Assembly (NCBI RefSeq): GCF_003344885.1 | Contig: NZ_CP031155.1 | Span: forward strand, 434,001 to 498,000 | Direction: 5' to 3' | DNA from: Altererythrobacter sp. ZODW24 | Lineage (GTDB): Bacteria; Pseudomonadota; Alphaproteobacteria; Sphingomonadales; Sphingomonadaceae | DNA length: 64,000 nucleotides | Shown here: piece by piece, positions 36,814 through 45,529 of the stretch | Position numbering within the stretch: position 1 is the stretch's first letter | Layout of the letters: the number at the start of each line of letters is the position of its first letter | Program-made: the position numbers and the translations under genes | The notes under the pieces: generated by a model | What the model saw: the letters and a program-made list of their open reading frames with translations, nothing else | Databases searched by the model: none | Told to the model about the DNA's origin: nothing

Positions 36814-37703
36814 TGTCCATCCTAATTAACAAATCCACCAAAGTCATAACCCAGGGCATGACGGGTGACACCGGCACGTTCCACACGCAGCAGGCGCTCG
36901 ATTACGGGACGCAGATGGTTGCGGGCGTAACGCCGGGTAAAGGCGGCACGGAGCATATTGGTCTGCCGAACTACAACACCGTTTCCGAAGCCAAGCACGC
37001 CACTGGCGCGACGGCTTCGTGCATTTACGTACCCCCTCCTTTTGCCGCTGATGCGATCCTTGAGGCTATTGATGCCGAGATGGAATTGATCGTTGCAATT
37101 ACCGAAGGCATTCCGGTTCTCGACATGGTTCGCGTTAAGCGTGCGCTGGTCGGCAGCAAGTCGCGCCTGATCGGCCCGAACTGCCCCGGTGTTCTGACAC
37201 CTGAAGAATGCAAAATCGGCATTATGCCTGGCTCAATCTTCAAGAAGGGCTCGGTTGGCGTTGTTTCCCGCTCGGGCACTCTCACATATGAAGCTGTGCA
37301 CCAGACCACGATGGTCGGCCTCGGCCAGACCACCGCAGTCGGTATCGGCGGTGATCCCGTCAACGGCACCAACTTTATCGACGTGCTCGAACTCTTCCTT
37401 GCCGATGATGCAACCAAGTCGATGATCATGATTGGTGAAATCGGCGGCAGCGCCGAAGAAGAAGCCGCGCAGTTTATTGCTGACGAAGCCAAGAAGGGCC
37501 GCAAAAAGCCGATGGTTGGCTTTATCGCAGGAAAAACGGCGCCTCCGGGCCGCCGCATGGGCCATGCGGGCGCGATCGTTTCGGGCGGCCAAGGCGGCGC
37601 GGATGACAAGATTGCAGCGATGGAAGCAGCGGGCATCCGTGTTTCTCCTTCGCCAAGCGAACTCGGCACCACGCTCGACGCTTTGCTGAAAGAACTCGTC
37701 TGA
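36813..37703 (+). CDS. sucD: Succinyl-CoA ligase, alpha subunit
   Basis: Interconverts succinyl-CoA and succinate with substrate-level phosphorylation. The 296-residue subunit has the CoA-binding region [37 protein letters not shown] and the phospho-histidine segment [17 protein letters not shown]. The partner beta subunit (sucC) is not in this window and must be encoded elsewhere. It is followed by sucA after a 67-bp gap. Confidence 0.97.
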   Translation: MSILINKSTKVITQGMTGDTGTFHTQQALDYGTQMVAGVTPGKGGTEHIGLPNYNTVSEAKHATGATASCIYVPPPFAADAILEAIDAEMELIVAITEGIPVLDMVRVKRALVGSKSRLIGPNCPGVLTPEECKIGIMPGSIFKKGSVGVVSRSGTLTYEAVHQTTMVGLGQTTAVGIGGDPVNGTNFIDVLELFLADDATKSMIMIGEIGGSAEEEAAQFIADEAKKGRKKPMVGFIAGKTAPPGRRMGHAGAIVSGGQGGADDKIAAMEAAGIRVSPSPSELGTTLDALLKELV

Positions 37704-37770
37704 CTATCGGAAAGCGGCACTTATCCTCCCGGGGAGTGCCTTTTCCTCAGACCAATTTGAGGTGACCCGC

Positions 37771-40593
37771 ATGGGCGACGAAAGCCACGATTTTAATCCT
37801 GACGGGCCTCAAGCAGGTCCATCTTGGGCAAATCCGCGCTGGCCCTTGGTCGGCGGGGAGACCGAAGATGATCTGACGCAGGGTCTTGATCCATCAGCGA
37901 TGCAGTTGGCGGTGAAGGAAGCGGCGGCCAAGACTGGTAAGGTCATGGATGCGGCGGCGATCGAAGCTGCGGCCGGCGATTCCATTCGCGCCATGCTGCT
38001 GATCCGGCTGTACCGTGTGCGCGGGCATCTCGCGGCAGATCTTGATCCTCTTGAGCTTTCGCACCGTGAAGCGCCAGAAGACCTCTCGCTGGAATGGCAT
38101 GGTTTCGCCGGTCAAGAAGACCTCGAAGTCTATGTCGGCGGCGCGCTGGGTTATGACTGGGTTACCGTCGGTGAACTCTATGCGGCATTGCGGCGCAACT
38201 ACTGCGGCAAAGTCGGCCTCGAATACATGCATATCTCGGACACGGAAGAGCGCCGTTTCCTGCAAGATAAATTCGAAGGCCCCGAAGACGTCATCCAGTT
38301 CACCCCGCAAGGTAAACAGGCGATCCTGCAAGCCGTAATTCGCGGCGAGCAGTATGAGAACTTCCTCGGGAAGAAATACGTCGGGACCAAGCGCTTTGGC
38401 CTCGATGGCGGCGAAAGCATGATCCCGGCGCTCGAAGCCGTGATCAAATATGGCAGCCAGATGGGCGTGCGCGAGATCATCTACGGCATGGCCCACCGCG
38501 GCCGTTTGAACGTGCTCGCCAATGTGATGGCCAAGCCATACCGCGTGATCTTCCACGAGTTTTCCGGCGGCAGCGCGACACCTGATGAAGTAGGCGGGTC
38601 GGGCGATGTGAAGTATCACCTCGGTACGAGCACGGACCGTGAATTTGACGGTGTGAATGTGCATATGAGCCTGATGCCGAACCCCAGCCACCTTGAAACG
38701 GTGGACCCTGTGGTGCTAGGTAAAACGCGTGCGCAGCAAGCAATTCGCGACGATTTGAGCCAGCATGAACAAGTTCTGCCTGTGCTGATTCACGGCGATG
38801 CGGCCTTTGCCGGCCAAGGCGTGGTGTGGGAGTGCTTCGGCATGTCCGGCGTGCGCGGTTACAGCACAGGCGGCTGCATCCACTTCATCATCAACAACCA
38901 AATCGGCTTCACGACCAGCCCGCAATTCGCGCGGTCGAGCCCCTATCCTTCCGACGTTGCAAAGGGCGTTCAAGCCCCGATCCTGCACGTAAATGGCGAC
39001 GACCCCGAGGCTGTGACATTCGCGTGTAAGCTCGCGATTGAATACCGCCAGAAATTCGGCCGCGATATTGTGATCGACATGTGGTGCTATCGCCGCTTCG
39101 GCCACAATGAAGGCGACGAGCCAAGCTTCACGCAGCCGCTAATGTATGACCGCATTCGCAAGCATCCGAAGGTCAGTGTGATCTATTCGGGCAAACTGAT
39201 GGAAGACGGCGTCATTGCCAAGGGCGATGCAGAAGCGATGCAGCAGGAATTCGTTGACCTGCTCGAAGGCGAATTTACGGCATCCAAGGATTACGAACCG
39301 AGCAAAGCTGACTGGTTCGGCGGACGTTGGAGCGGCTTGCACAAGCCGGCTGATCCCGAAACTGCGCGCCGCAATGTCGACACTGCGATCGAACGCAAAC
39401 TGTTCGACAGTCTGGGCCGCACGCTCACGACGGTTCCTGATGATCTCACGATCCACAAAACGCTCGGCCGAGTGCTTAAAGCCAAGGGCGAAATGTTCGA
39501 AAAGGACGAAGGCTTCGACTGGGCAACCGCAGAAGCGCTCGCATTCGGCAGTCTCGTGACCGAAGGATACGGCGTGCGCCTCTCCGGCCAGGATTCAGGC
39601 CGCGGCACTTTCAGCCAGCGCCACGCGATGTGGATCGACCAGACGGATGAGCGCAAATACATCCCGCTCGCCACACTGCCGCATGGCAAGTTCGAGGTCT
39701 ATGACAGCACATTGTCCGAATATGGCGTGCTGGGCTTTGAATATGGCTTTGCCCTCGCCGACCCGAAAACACTGGTGATGTGGGAAGCGCAGTTTGGTGA
39801 TTTCGCCAATGGCGCACAGATCATGATCGACCAGTACATTGCTGCTGGCGAAGCTAAATGGCTGCGTGCCAACGGGCTCGTGATGTTGCTGCCGCATGGC
39901 TATGAAGGTCAGGGGCCGGAGCATAGCTCCGCACGCCTCGAACGCTTCCTGCAGCTATGCGCAAACGACAATATCCAGGTTTGCAACATTACGGTGCCGT
40001 CGAACTATTTCCATGTTCTGCGCCGCCAGATGCTGCGCCCGTTCCGTAAGCCGATGGTCATTATGACGCCCAAGAGCTTGCTGCGGCATCCGCTGGCGAA
40101 GTCTTCCGCCGACGAATTCATCGGTGAAAGTCACTTCCGCCGGATCGTCAGCGACACGACGGAAATAGCTGACAAGAAAATCCGCCGCCTCGTGCTGTGT
40201 TCGGGCAAGGTCGCTTACGACCTTCTGCAAAAGCGTGACGAAGAAGGCGTGGATGATGTCTCTATCGTCCGGATCGAGCAGCTCTACCCCTTCCCCGGCG
40301 AGCCTCTGGCAGTGCGCCTGAAGCGCATGACCAATCTCGAAGAGGTTGTCTGGTGTCAGGAAGAGCCAAAGAACAATGGCGCGTGGTTCTTCGTACAGAA
40401 CCAGATCGAAGAAGCGCTGACAGACGCGGGCCACGATGGCATGCGGCCGATCTATGCGGGCCGTGATGCGTCCGCATCGCCCGCGACCGGTCTCGCCAGC
40501 CGTCACCTGACCCAGCAAGAGGCGCTGGTCGCCGATGCGCTGGATTTGGGCGAAGGCAGCACCAAGACTACGAAATCCAAAAAGAAATCCTGA
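37771..40593 (+). CDS. sucA: 2-oxoglutarate dehydrogenase E1 component
   Basis: Thiamine-diphosphate enzyme that decarboxylates 2-oxoglutarate and passes succinyl groups to the E2 lipoyl arm. The 940-residue protein has the N-terminal E2-binding segment, IYGMAHRGRLNVLANV, the ThDP-binding HGDAAFAGQGVVWE and the C-terminal transketolase-like domain (LPHGYEGQGPEHSSARLERF). ATG 37771 with GAGG 9 bp upstream is favoured over GTG 37762. The acidic, lysine-rich tail is unremarkable. Confidence 0.97.
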   Translation: MGDESHDFNPDGPQAGPSWANPRWPLVGGETEDDLTQGLDPSAMQLAVKEAAAKTGKVMDAAAIEAAAGDSIRAMLLIRLYRVRGHLAADLDPLELSHREAPEDLSLEWHGFAGQEDLEVYVGGALGYDWVTVGELYAALRRNYCGKVGLEYMHISDTEERRFLQDKFEGPEDVIQFTPQGKQAILQAVIRGEQYENFLGKKYVGTKRFGLDGGESMIPALEAVIKYGSQMGVREIIYGMAHRGRLNVLANVMAKPYRVIFHEFSGGSATPDEVGGSGDVKYHLGTSTDREFDGVNVHMSLMPNPSHLETVDPVVLGKTRAQQAIRDDLSQHEQVLPVLIHGDAAFAGQGVVWECFGMSGVRGYSTGGCIHFIINNQIGFTTSPQFARSSPYPSDVAKGVQAPILHVNGDDPEAVTFACKLAIEYRQKFGRDIVIDMWCYRRFGHNEGDEPSFTQPLMYDRIRKHPKVSVIYSGKLMEDGVIAKGDAEAMQQEFVDLLEGEFTASKDYEPSKADWFGGRWSGLHKPADPETARRNVDTAIERKLFDSLGRTLTTVPDDLTIHKTLGRVLKAKGEMFEKDEGFDWATAEALAFGSLVTEGYGVRLSGQDSGRGTFSQRHAMWIDQTDERKYIPLATLPHGKFEVYDSTLSEYGVLGFEYGFALADPKTLVMWEAQFGDFANGAQIMIDQYIAAGEAKWLRANGLVMLLPHGYEGQGPEHSSARLERFLQLCANDNIQVCNITVPSNYFHVLRRQMLRPFRKPMVIMTPKSLLRHPLAKSSADEFIGESHFRRIVSDTTEIADKKIRRLVLCSGKVAYDLLQKRDEEGVDDVSIVRIEQLYPFPGEPLAVRLKRMTNLEEVVWCQEEPKNNGAWFFVQNQIEEALTDAGHDGMRPIYAGRDASASPATGLASRHLTQQEALVADALDLGEGSTKTTKSKKKS

Positions 40594-40613
40594 GCGACTA
40601 GGAACAGAGCGAT

Positions 40614-41840
40614 ATGGCAAGCGAAGTCAAAGTCCCGACATTGGGCGAATCGGTCACCGAAGCGACCATTGGCGAATGGCTGAAGAAGCCGGGTGAAGCG
40701 GTTGCGTTGGATGAACCCATCGCCAGCCTCGAAACCGATAAGGTGGCGATCGAAGTCCCCTCGCCGATTGCCGGCGTGATGGGTGAGTATTCCGTCGAAG
40801 TCGGCGACACCGTCGAAGTCGGCGCAGTAATCGCGACGATTTCCGAAGGCGAAGGTTCAGCGCCGGCGCCTGCTGCAAAGGCAGAAGAGAGCGCCGCTGC
40901 TCCAGCATCTTCGCCTGCTGCATCGGACGAAGGTTCGGACGCCTCCAAAACGCTTTCGCCTGCCGTACGCCGCGCAGTGCTCGAACATGGCATTGATCCT
41001 TCCACGGTCAAAGGCACCGGCAAAGACGGCCGCCTGACCAAGGAAGATGTGATCGCTGCTGCCAAGGCCAAGAAGGACGGTTCGTCCAGCGCCGCAGTTT
41101 CCGCTCCCGCAGCCGCAGTTCCTGCAGCCGTGGCAGGTGGCCGCAACGAAGAACGCGTCCGCATGACGCGCCTTCGCAAGACAATCGCGAAGCGCCTCAA
41201 GGGCGCGCAAGAAGAAGCTGCGCTGCTCACCACATTCAACGATGTGGATATGACCGCCGTCATCGAAGCGCGGACGAAGTATAAGGACCTGTTCGCCAAG
41301 AAGCATGACATCAAGCTCGGCTTCATGGGTTTCTTCGCCAAGGCCGCGCATCTTGCACTGAAAGACGTCCCAAGCGTCAACGGGCAGATAGACGGCGATG
41401 AAATTGTCTATCACGATTATGTCGATATCTCTGTGGCGGTAAGCGCGCCGGGCGGCTTGGTCGTTCCGGTCGTGCGCGATGTCGACAAGAAGGGCTTTGC
41501 CCAAATCGAGAAAGACATCGCCGATTTCGGCAAACGCGCCCGCGACGGCTCGTTGACGATGGCCGACATGACCGGGGGCACCTTCACCATTTCCAATGGC
41601 GGCGTGTTCGGCAGCCTGATGTCGACGCCGATCATCAACCCTCCGCAGAGCGCCGTTCTCGGCCTCCACCGCATCGAAGACCGCGCGGTCGTCGTAAACG
41701 GCGAGATCGTCATCCGCCCGATGATGTATATCGCGCTAAGCTATGACCACCGCCTGATCGATGGCCGCGAAGCAGTGACCGCACTCAAGATTATCAAAGA
41801 AGCGATCGAAGATCCCACACGGATGCTGATCGACCTCTGA
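40614..41840 (+). CDS. sucB: 2-oxoglutarate dehydrogenase E2 (dihydrolipoyl succinyltransferase)
   Basis: A 408-residue E2 core subunit: one lipoyl domain (1-80; lipoylated lysine in ETDKVAIEV), an Ala-rich linker, a peripheral subunit-binding domain (about 115-150; [20 protein letters not shown]) and the catalytic domain ending with [10 protein letters not shown], which carries the active-site histidine. It lies 20 bp after sucA and 10 bp before lpd. Confidence 0.97.
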   Translation: MASEVKVPTLGESVTEATIGEWLKKPGEAVALDEPIASLETDKVAIEVPSPIAGVMGEYSVEVGDTVEVGAVIATISEGEGSAPAPAAKAEESAAAPASSPAASDEGSDASKTLSPAVRRAVLEHGIDPSTVKGTGKDGRLTKEDVIAAAKAKKDGSSSAAVSAPAAAVPAAVAGGRNEERVRMTRLRKTIAKRLKGAQEEAALLTTFNDVDMTAVIEARTKYKDLFAKKHDIKLGFMGFFAKAAHLALKDVPSVNGQIDGDEIVYHDYVDISVAVSAPGGLVVPVVRDVDKKGFAQIEKDIADFGKRARDGSLTMADMTGGTFTISNGGVFGSLMSTPIINPPQSAVLGLHRIEDRAVVVNGEIVIRPMMYIALSYDHRLIDGREAVTALKIIKEAIEDPTRMLIDL

Positions 41841-41850
41841 GGAAGACAAA

Positions 41851-43254
41851 ATGGCTGACCACAAATTCGATTATGACCTCCTGATCATCGGTGCCGGACC
41901 CGGCGGTTATATCGCGGCAATCCGCGCGGCGCAGCTGGGCCTGAAGACCGCTTGTGTCGAAAGCCGCGAGACGCTGGGCGGCACCTGCCTCAATGTCGGG
42001 TGCATCCCCTCCAAGGCGTTGCTGCACGGATCGGAATTGTTCGAAGAAGCCAGCGGCCACATGGCCAAATGGGGCATCAAGGCATCGAAGGTCGAGCTCG
42101 ACCTGGACGTCATGATGGCCGAGAAAACCAAAGCTGTCGGCGAACTGACAGGCGGCATCGAATTCCTGTTCAAGAAGAACAAGGTCGACTGGCTGAAGGG
42201 CCACGCCAAATTTACGAGTGCGAACACTGTCGACGTCGGCGGCAAGGCCGTGACCGCCAAAGATATCGTCATCGCGACAGGCTCCAGCGTTACCCCGTTG
42301 CCGGGTGTCGAGGTCGACAATGACAAGGGTCTGATCGTCGATTCCACGGGCGCGCTTTCGCTGCCCAAGGTGCCGAAGAAGATGGTCGTAATCGGCGGCG
42401 GCGTGATCGGGTTGGAACTTGGCTCGGTCTGGAACCGGCTCGGTTCGGACGTTATCGTGGTAGAATTCCTCGACCAGTTGCTGCCCGGCTTGGACGGCGA
42501 CATCCGCAAGGAAGCCGCCAAGATCTTCAAGAAACAGGGCATGGAACTCAAGTTGGGAGCCAAGGTCACCGGCGCTACGGTCAAAGGCAAGAAGGTCACT
42601 CTGACGGTCGAACCGTCTACTGGCGGCAAGGCTGAGACCATCGAAGCGGACTGCGTGCTGGTCTCGATCGGACGCCGCCCTAACACCGAAGGGCTTGGGC
42701 TCGACGCGATTGGACTGGACCTGAACAAGCGCGGCCAGATTGAAATCGAACACGACTTCCGCACCAAGGTGGACGGGGTCTGGGCTGTCGGCGACGTAGT
42801 CCCTGGCCCGATGCTCGCTCACAAGGCTGAAGATGAAGGCATTGCCGTAGCAGAATTCATCGCGGGCCTAACCGGCATTGTGAACCATGCCGTGATCCCG
42901 AACGTGGTCTACACGATGCCCGAATTTGCAGGGGTAGGCCTGACCGAAGAAGAAGCGCGCGAAAAAGGCGAGATCAAGGTCGGCAAGTTCCCGATGATGG
43001 CCAACAGCCGCGCGAAGACCAACCGCGAGCCCGACGGCTTCGTCAAAATCATCGCTGATGCCGAAACCGACAAGGTTCTGGGCGCATGGATGGTCGCAAG
43101 CGTCGCCGGAACAATGGTGGCGGAAGTCGCCATCGCGATGGAATTTGGCGCAACGAGCGAAGACATTGCCTATACCTGCCACGCGCACCCGACCCACGCC
43201 GAAGCCACCAAAGAGGCGGCCATGGCCGTGACCGGCAAGCCGATCCACATCTAA
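41851..43254 (+). CDS. lpdA: Dihydrolipoyl dehydrogenase (E3)
   Basis: A 467-residue FAD enzyme that reoxidises the lipoyl arm of E2. It has the FAD motif GAGPGGYIAAIRAAQLG, the redox-active disulphide GGTCLNVGCIPSKALL, the NAD motif GGGVIGLELG and the C-terminal HAHPTHAE with the catalytic His-Glu pair. GAGGAAG precedes the ATG. It is the last 2-oxoglutarate dehydrogenase gene in the run; the next gene begins 4 bp later. Confidence 0.98.
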   Translation: MADHKFDYDLLIIGAGPGGYIAAIRAAQLGLKTACVESRETLGGTCLNVGCIPSKALLHGSELFEEASGHMAKWGIKASKVELDLDVMMAEKTKAVGELTGGIEFLFKKNKVDWLKGHAKFTSANTVDVGGKAVTAKDIVIATGSSVTPLPGVEVDNDKGLIVDSTGALSLPKVPKKMVVIGGGVIGLELGSVWNRLGSDVIVVEFLDQLLPGLDGDIRKEAAKIFKKQGMELKLGAKVTGATVKGKKVTLTVEPSTGGKAETIEADCVLVSIGRRPNTEGLGLDAIGLDLNKRGQIEIEHDFRTKVDGVWAVGDVVPGPMLAHKAEDEGIAVAEFIAGLTGIVNHAVIPNVVYTMPEFAGVGLTEEEAREKGEIKVGKFPMMANSRAKTNREPDGFVKIIADAETDKVLGAWMVASVAGTMVAEVAIAMEFGATSEDIAYTCHAHPTHAEATKEAAMAVTGKPIHI

Positions 43255-43258
43255 GCCA

Positions 43259-43951
43259 GTGCAAATCATAACAAACCCTATCGAGGTTGCCGAAGTTGCA
43301 GAGGTGGTGCTTTCCCCGCTGCTCACCTTCCTCGATTACGGGGGCGTTGCTGTGTTTGCCCTGTCCGGCGCGCTGATCGCAGCGCGGGAGAAGCAGACCT
43401 TTGTGACGATGGCGTTCTTTGCCTTAATCACAGGCGTCGGCGGCGGAACGATCCGCGATGCGATTATCGGAATACCGGCGTTCTGGATCCATGATCCATG
43501 GATAGCGCTGATCTGCTTAGGTGTAGCAACCGTCACCTGGTTTACGCCGAGCAGATGGTGGGAAGGCAAGCTTCTTGAATTCACTGATGGCGCTGGATTG
43601 ACCGGCTATGCCGCAATCGGCACTGCCAAGGCTCTGTCTTACGGTGTGACCCCCGTGGCGGCCATGCTGCTCGGCGTCATTACCGGCTGCGCGGGAGGCA
43701 TCATTCGCGATATTGTGGCGGGCCGTCCATCGATTCTGATGAAGCCGGAACTGTACGTCACAGCCGCTGCTCTCGCTGCGGTGCTATGTGCCGGCGGACT
43801 GCTTCTCGGCTTGCCGAAGCCGCTGACTTATACAGTCGCGATACTATCAGGCTTTGCCCTGCGCGCCGCAGCCATCCGCTTCGGACTATCGATACCGAGC
43901 TATGTGCGCGACGCCAATGAAAGCGACGGGGATCAGCCCGCCGCGTCATAG
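43259..43951 (+). CDS. TRIC-type cation channel family protein (UPF0126/YicG)
   Basis: A 230-residue inner-membrane protein with about seven helices arranged as two repeats. Both repeats carry the signature: GVGGGTIRDAIIGIPAFW and GCAGGIIRDIVAGRPS. Bacterial TRIC relatives act as homotrimeric cation channels; in sphingomonads the physiological role is not known. The likely start is GTG 43259, 4 bp after lpd. It ends 3 bp from the convergent gene. Confidence 0.9.
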   Translation: MQIITNPIEVAEVAEVVLSPLLTFLDYGGVAVFALSGALIAAREKQTFVTMAFFALITGVGGGTIRDAIIGIPAFWIHDPWIALICLGVATVTWFTPSRWWEGKLLEFTDGAGLTGYAAIGTAKALSYGVTPVAAMLLGVITGCAGGIIRDIVAGRPSILMKPELYVTAAALAAVLCAGGLLLGLPKPLTYTVAILSGFALRAAAIRFGLSIPSYVRDANESDGDQPAAS

Positions 43952-43954
43952 GCT

Positions 43955-44695
43955 TTAGCCGCCCATTTCAGTGTCGGCGTAGCCTTCTTCACCGGGGATC
44001 GGGCCGCCGGGATAGGCAGGCTGCGGCCCTTCGGGGGTATCAGCACTGGCATTACGAACCGGGGCCTCGCTCGCGGGAGCATCACCGGCTTGCATACGGG
44101 CACGGGCGTAGACATCATCGTCCCACTGGTTGTCTTGCGCCGGTGCGGCTGACGTTTCGACGCGGCCGGCACCAACATCAACGCTCTGGATCCGGCCATC
44201 ATTGCCGATATCGCAGCTGAAGCCGTCGCCATTGTAGAGACGCCCTGCAACATTCCAGCCTTGTGACGTGCGGTTTACGCTTTCAACACTGTCGACGCGC
44301 GCATCGCGTTCGATTTCGCGGACGCACATCTGAGCAGCGCGGTCGATTCCGCGCGTGTCAGTGTTGCGGCGATCATAACGCGTGTCGCGGTTGTTGCGAT
44401 CTCGGTTGCGGTAACGATCGTCACGGTCATTCGACGAGTCCACTGCAGAGGCGATGACCCCGATGATCAACGCGCCGACAAGCACATCACCCACGCTAAC
44501 CCCGCCACGGTGGCGGTGACGGCGATAGCGGCGGTCTTCATAGACCTCGTCTGCACTCGTCCAACCAGTGTCATAGACAGGCGCAGTGCTTGCGCGCGGT
44601 ATTTCGATGTCAGCTGCTGTCGCTGGCGCTGAGCCCAGCGAAGTAGCGGCCATTAAGGCCGCAGCTGCGGCAAAGTGTGTTTTCTTGAAAGTCAT
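43955..44695 (-). CDS. Secreted RD-rich protein A (tandem paralogue)
   Basis: A 246-residue protein with a signal peptide (MTFKKTHFAAAAALMAATSL), then a short hydrophobic Gly-Ala stretch (VSVGDVLVGALIIGVIASAV), an Arg/Asp/Asn-rich low-complexity segment (DRDDRYRNRDRNNRDTRYDR) and a small C-terminal domain with MCVREIER and FSCDIGNDGRIQSVDVG. The proline-rich tail is absent from its neighbour. It is probably a periplasmic or envelope protein; function unknown. ATG 44695 is chosen at the signal peptide. Confidence 0.82.
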   Translation of the reverse strand: MTFKKTHFAAAAALMAATSLGSAPATAADIEIPRASTAPVYDTGWTSADEVYEDRRYRRHRHRGGVSVGDVLVGALIIGVIASAVDSSNDRDDRYRNRDRNNRDTRYDRRNTDTRGIDRAAQMCVREIERDARVDSVESVNRTSQGWNVAGRLYNGDGFSCDIGNDGRIQSVDVGAGRVETSAAPAQDNQWDDDVYARARMQAGDAPASEAPVRNASADTPEGPQPAYPGGPIPGEEGYADTEMGG

Positions 44696-44818
44696 GGTGC
44701 CCCTTTCGGTATGTGCGGGCAGACTTGCATCCGCCCCTGTTGTCACAAAGCTAGGCGGCCCAGGCTTGCATTAGCCTGAACCGCCCAGTGCTTGTAGTCG
44801 GTGTGCTTGCATTGGCGA

Positions 44819-45391
44819 CTAGATCCGCAGACCCTTGAAGTCGACGCTGTTCACGCGGCCATTGTAGTTGACCCTGCAAGTGAACTTACCGCTATCGTAA
44901 CCGGAGTGACGGTTGCGGTTGTAACCGCGGTAGTCATTGTCCCAGCCCTGTCCGCGATTGCGGTTGCCACGATAGTTGCGCGACTGGACTGCGATGCGGC
45001 CTTTGACCTTCCAGCCATTGCGGGTCCGCTCAACGTCCCGAATGTCGGTTACGTCAGCCCGGCGAGCGCCTAAGCGGATGGCCCTACGTTCTGCCCGGTT
45101 CACACATTTCTGGATGGCCGCGCGCTTGCCGCCACGGCGGTAGTTTCTGCTGCGACGGTCGTCGCGGCTGCGATAATCACGATCACGGTATCCGCGGCGA
45201 TCATAATAACGCCCGTCATTCTTCTTACTGGATGAGCTGAGCACTGCGGCGATGCCGCCAATGATCAGCGCGCCGGCAATCACTTCACCCGCATCGATGC
45301 GATCATTGTCGCGTGCCACAGCTGGTGCAGCCGAAAATGCCATTGCGCCCGCAGCTACTGTGCCGACCAGGGCTTTGTTTAAGTTTGTCAT
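44819..45391 (-). CDS. Secreted RD-rich protein B (tandem paralogue)
   Basis: A 190-residue protein with the same plan as its neighbour: signal peptide (MTNLNKALVGTVAAGAMAFS), hydrophobic GEVIAGALIIGGIAAVLSS, RD-rich segment, then KCVNRAER and a closing FTCRVNYNGRVNSVDFKG. The shared VALIIG-like helix, basic spacer and closing cysteine domain show duplication of one gene. Transcribed in the same direction, 123 bp apart. Function unknown. Confidence 0.82.
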   Translation of the reverse strand: MTNLNKALVGTVAAGAMAFSAAPAVARDNDRIDAGEVIAGALIIGGIAAVLSSSSKKNDGRYYDRRGYRDRDYRSRDDRRSRNYRRGGKRAAIQKCVNRAERRAIRLGARRADVTDIRDVERTRNGWKVKGRIAVQSRNYRGNRNRGQGWDNDYRGYNRNRHSGYDSGKFTCRVNYNGRVNSVDFKGLRI

Positions 45392-45529
45392 GGTTCTGGT
45401 CCTCGATTGGGTGGAGCGACATGCCCCGCCTCTGAGAACCCTTATGGAGCATAGCCTATGCGCAGAGCCTGAATTGGCCCGACAGGCGATGTTCAGAAAA
45501 GTAGCGACTTTCCTGAACATCCATGTTTC

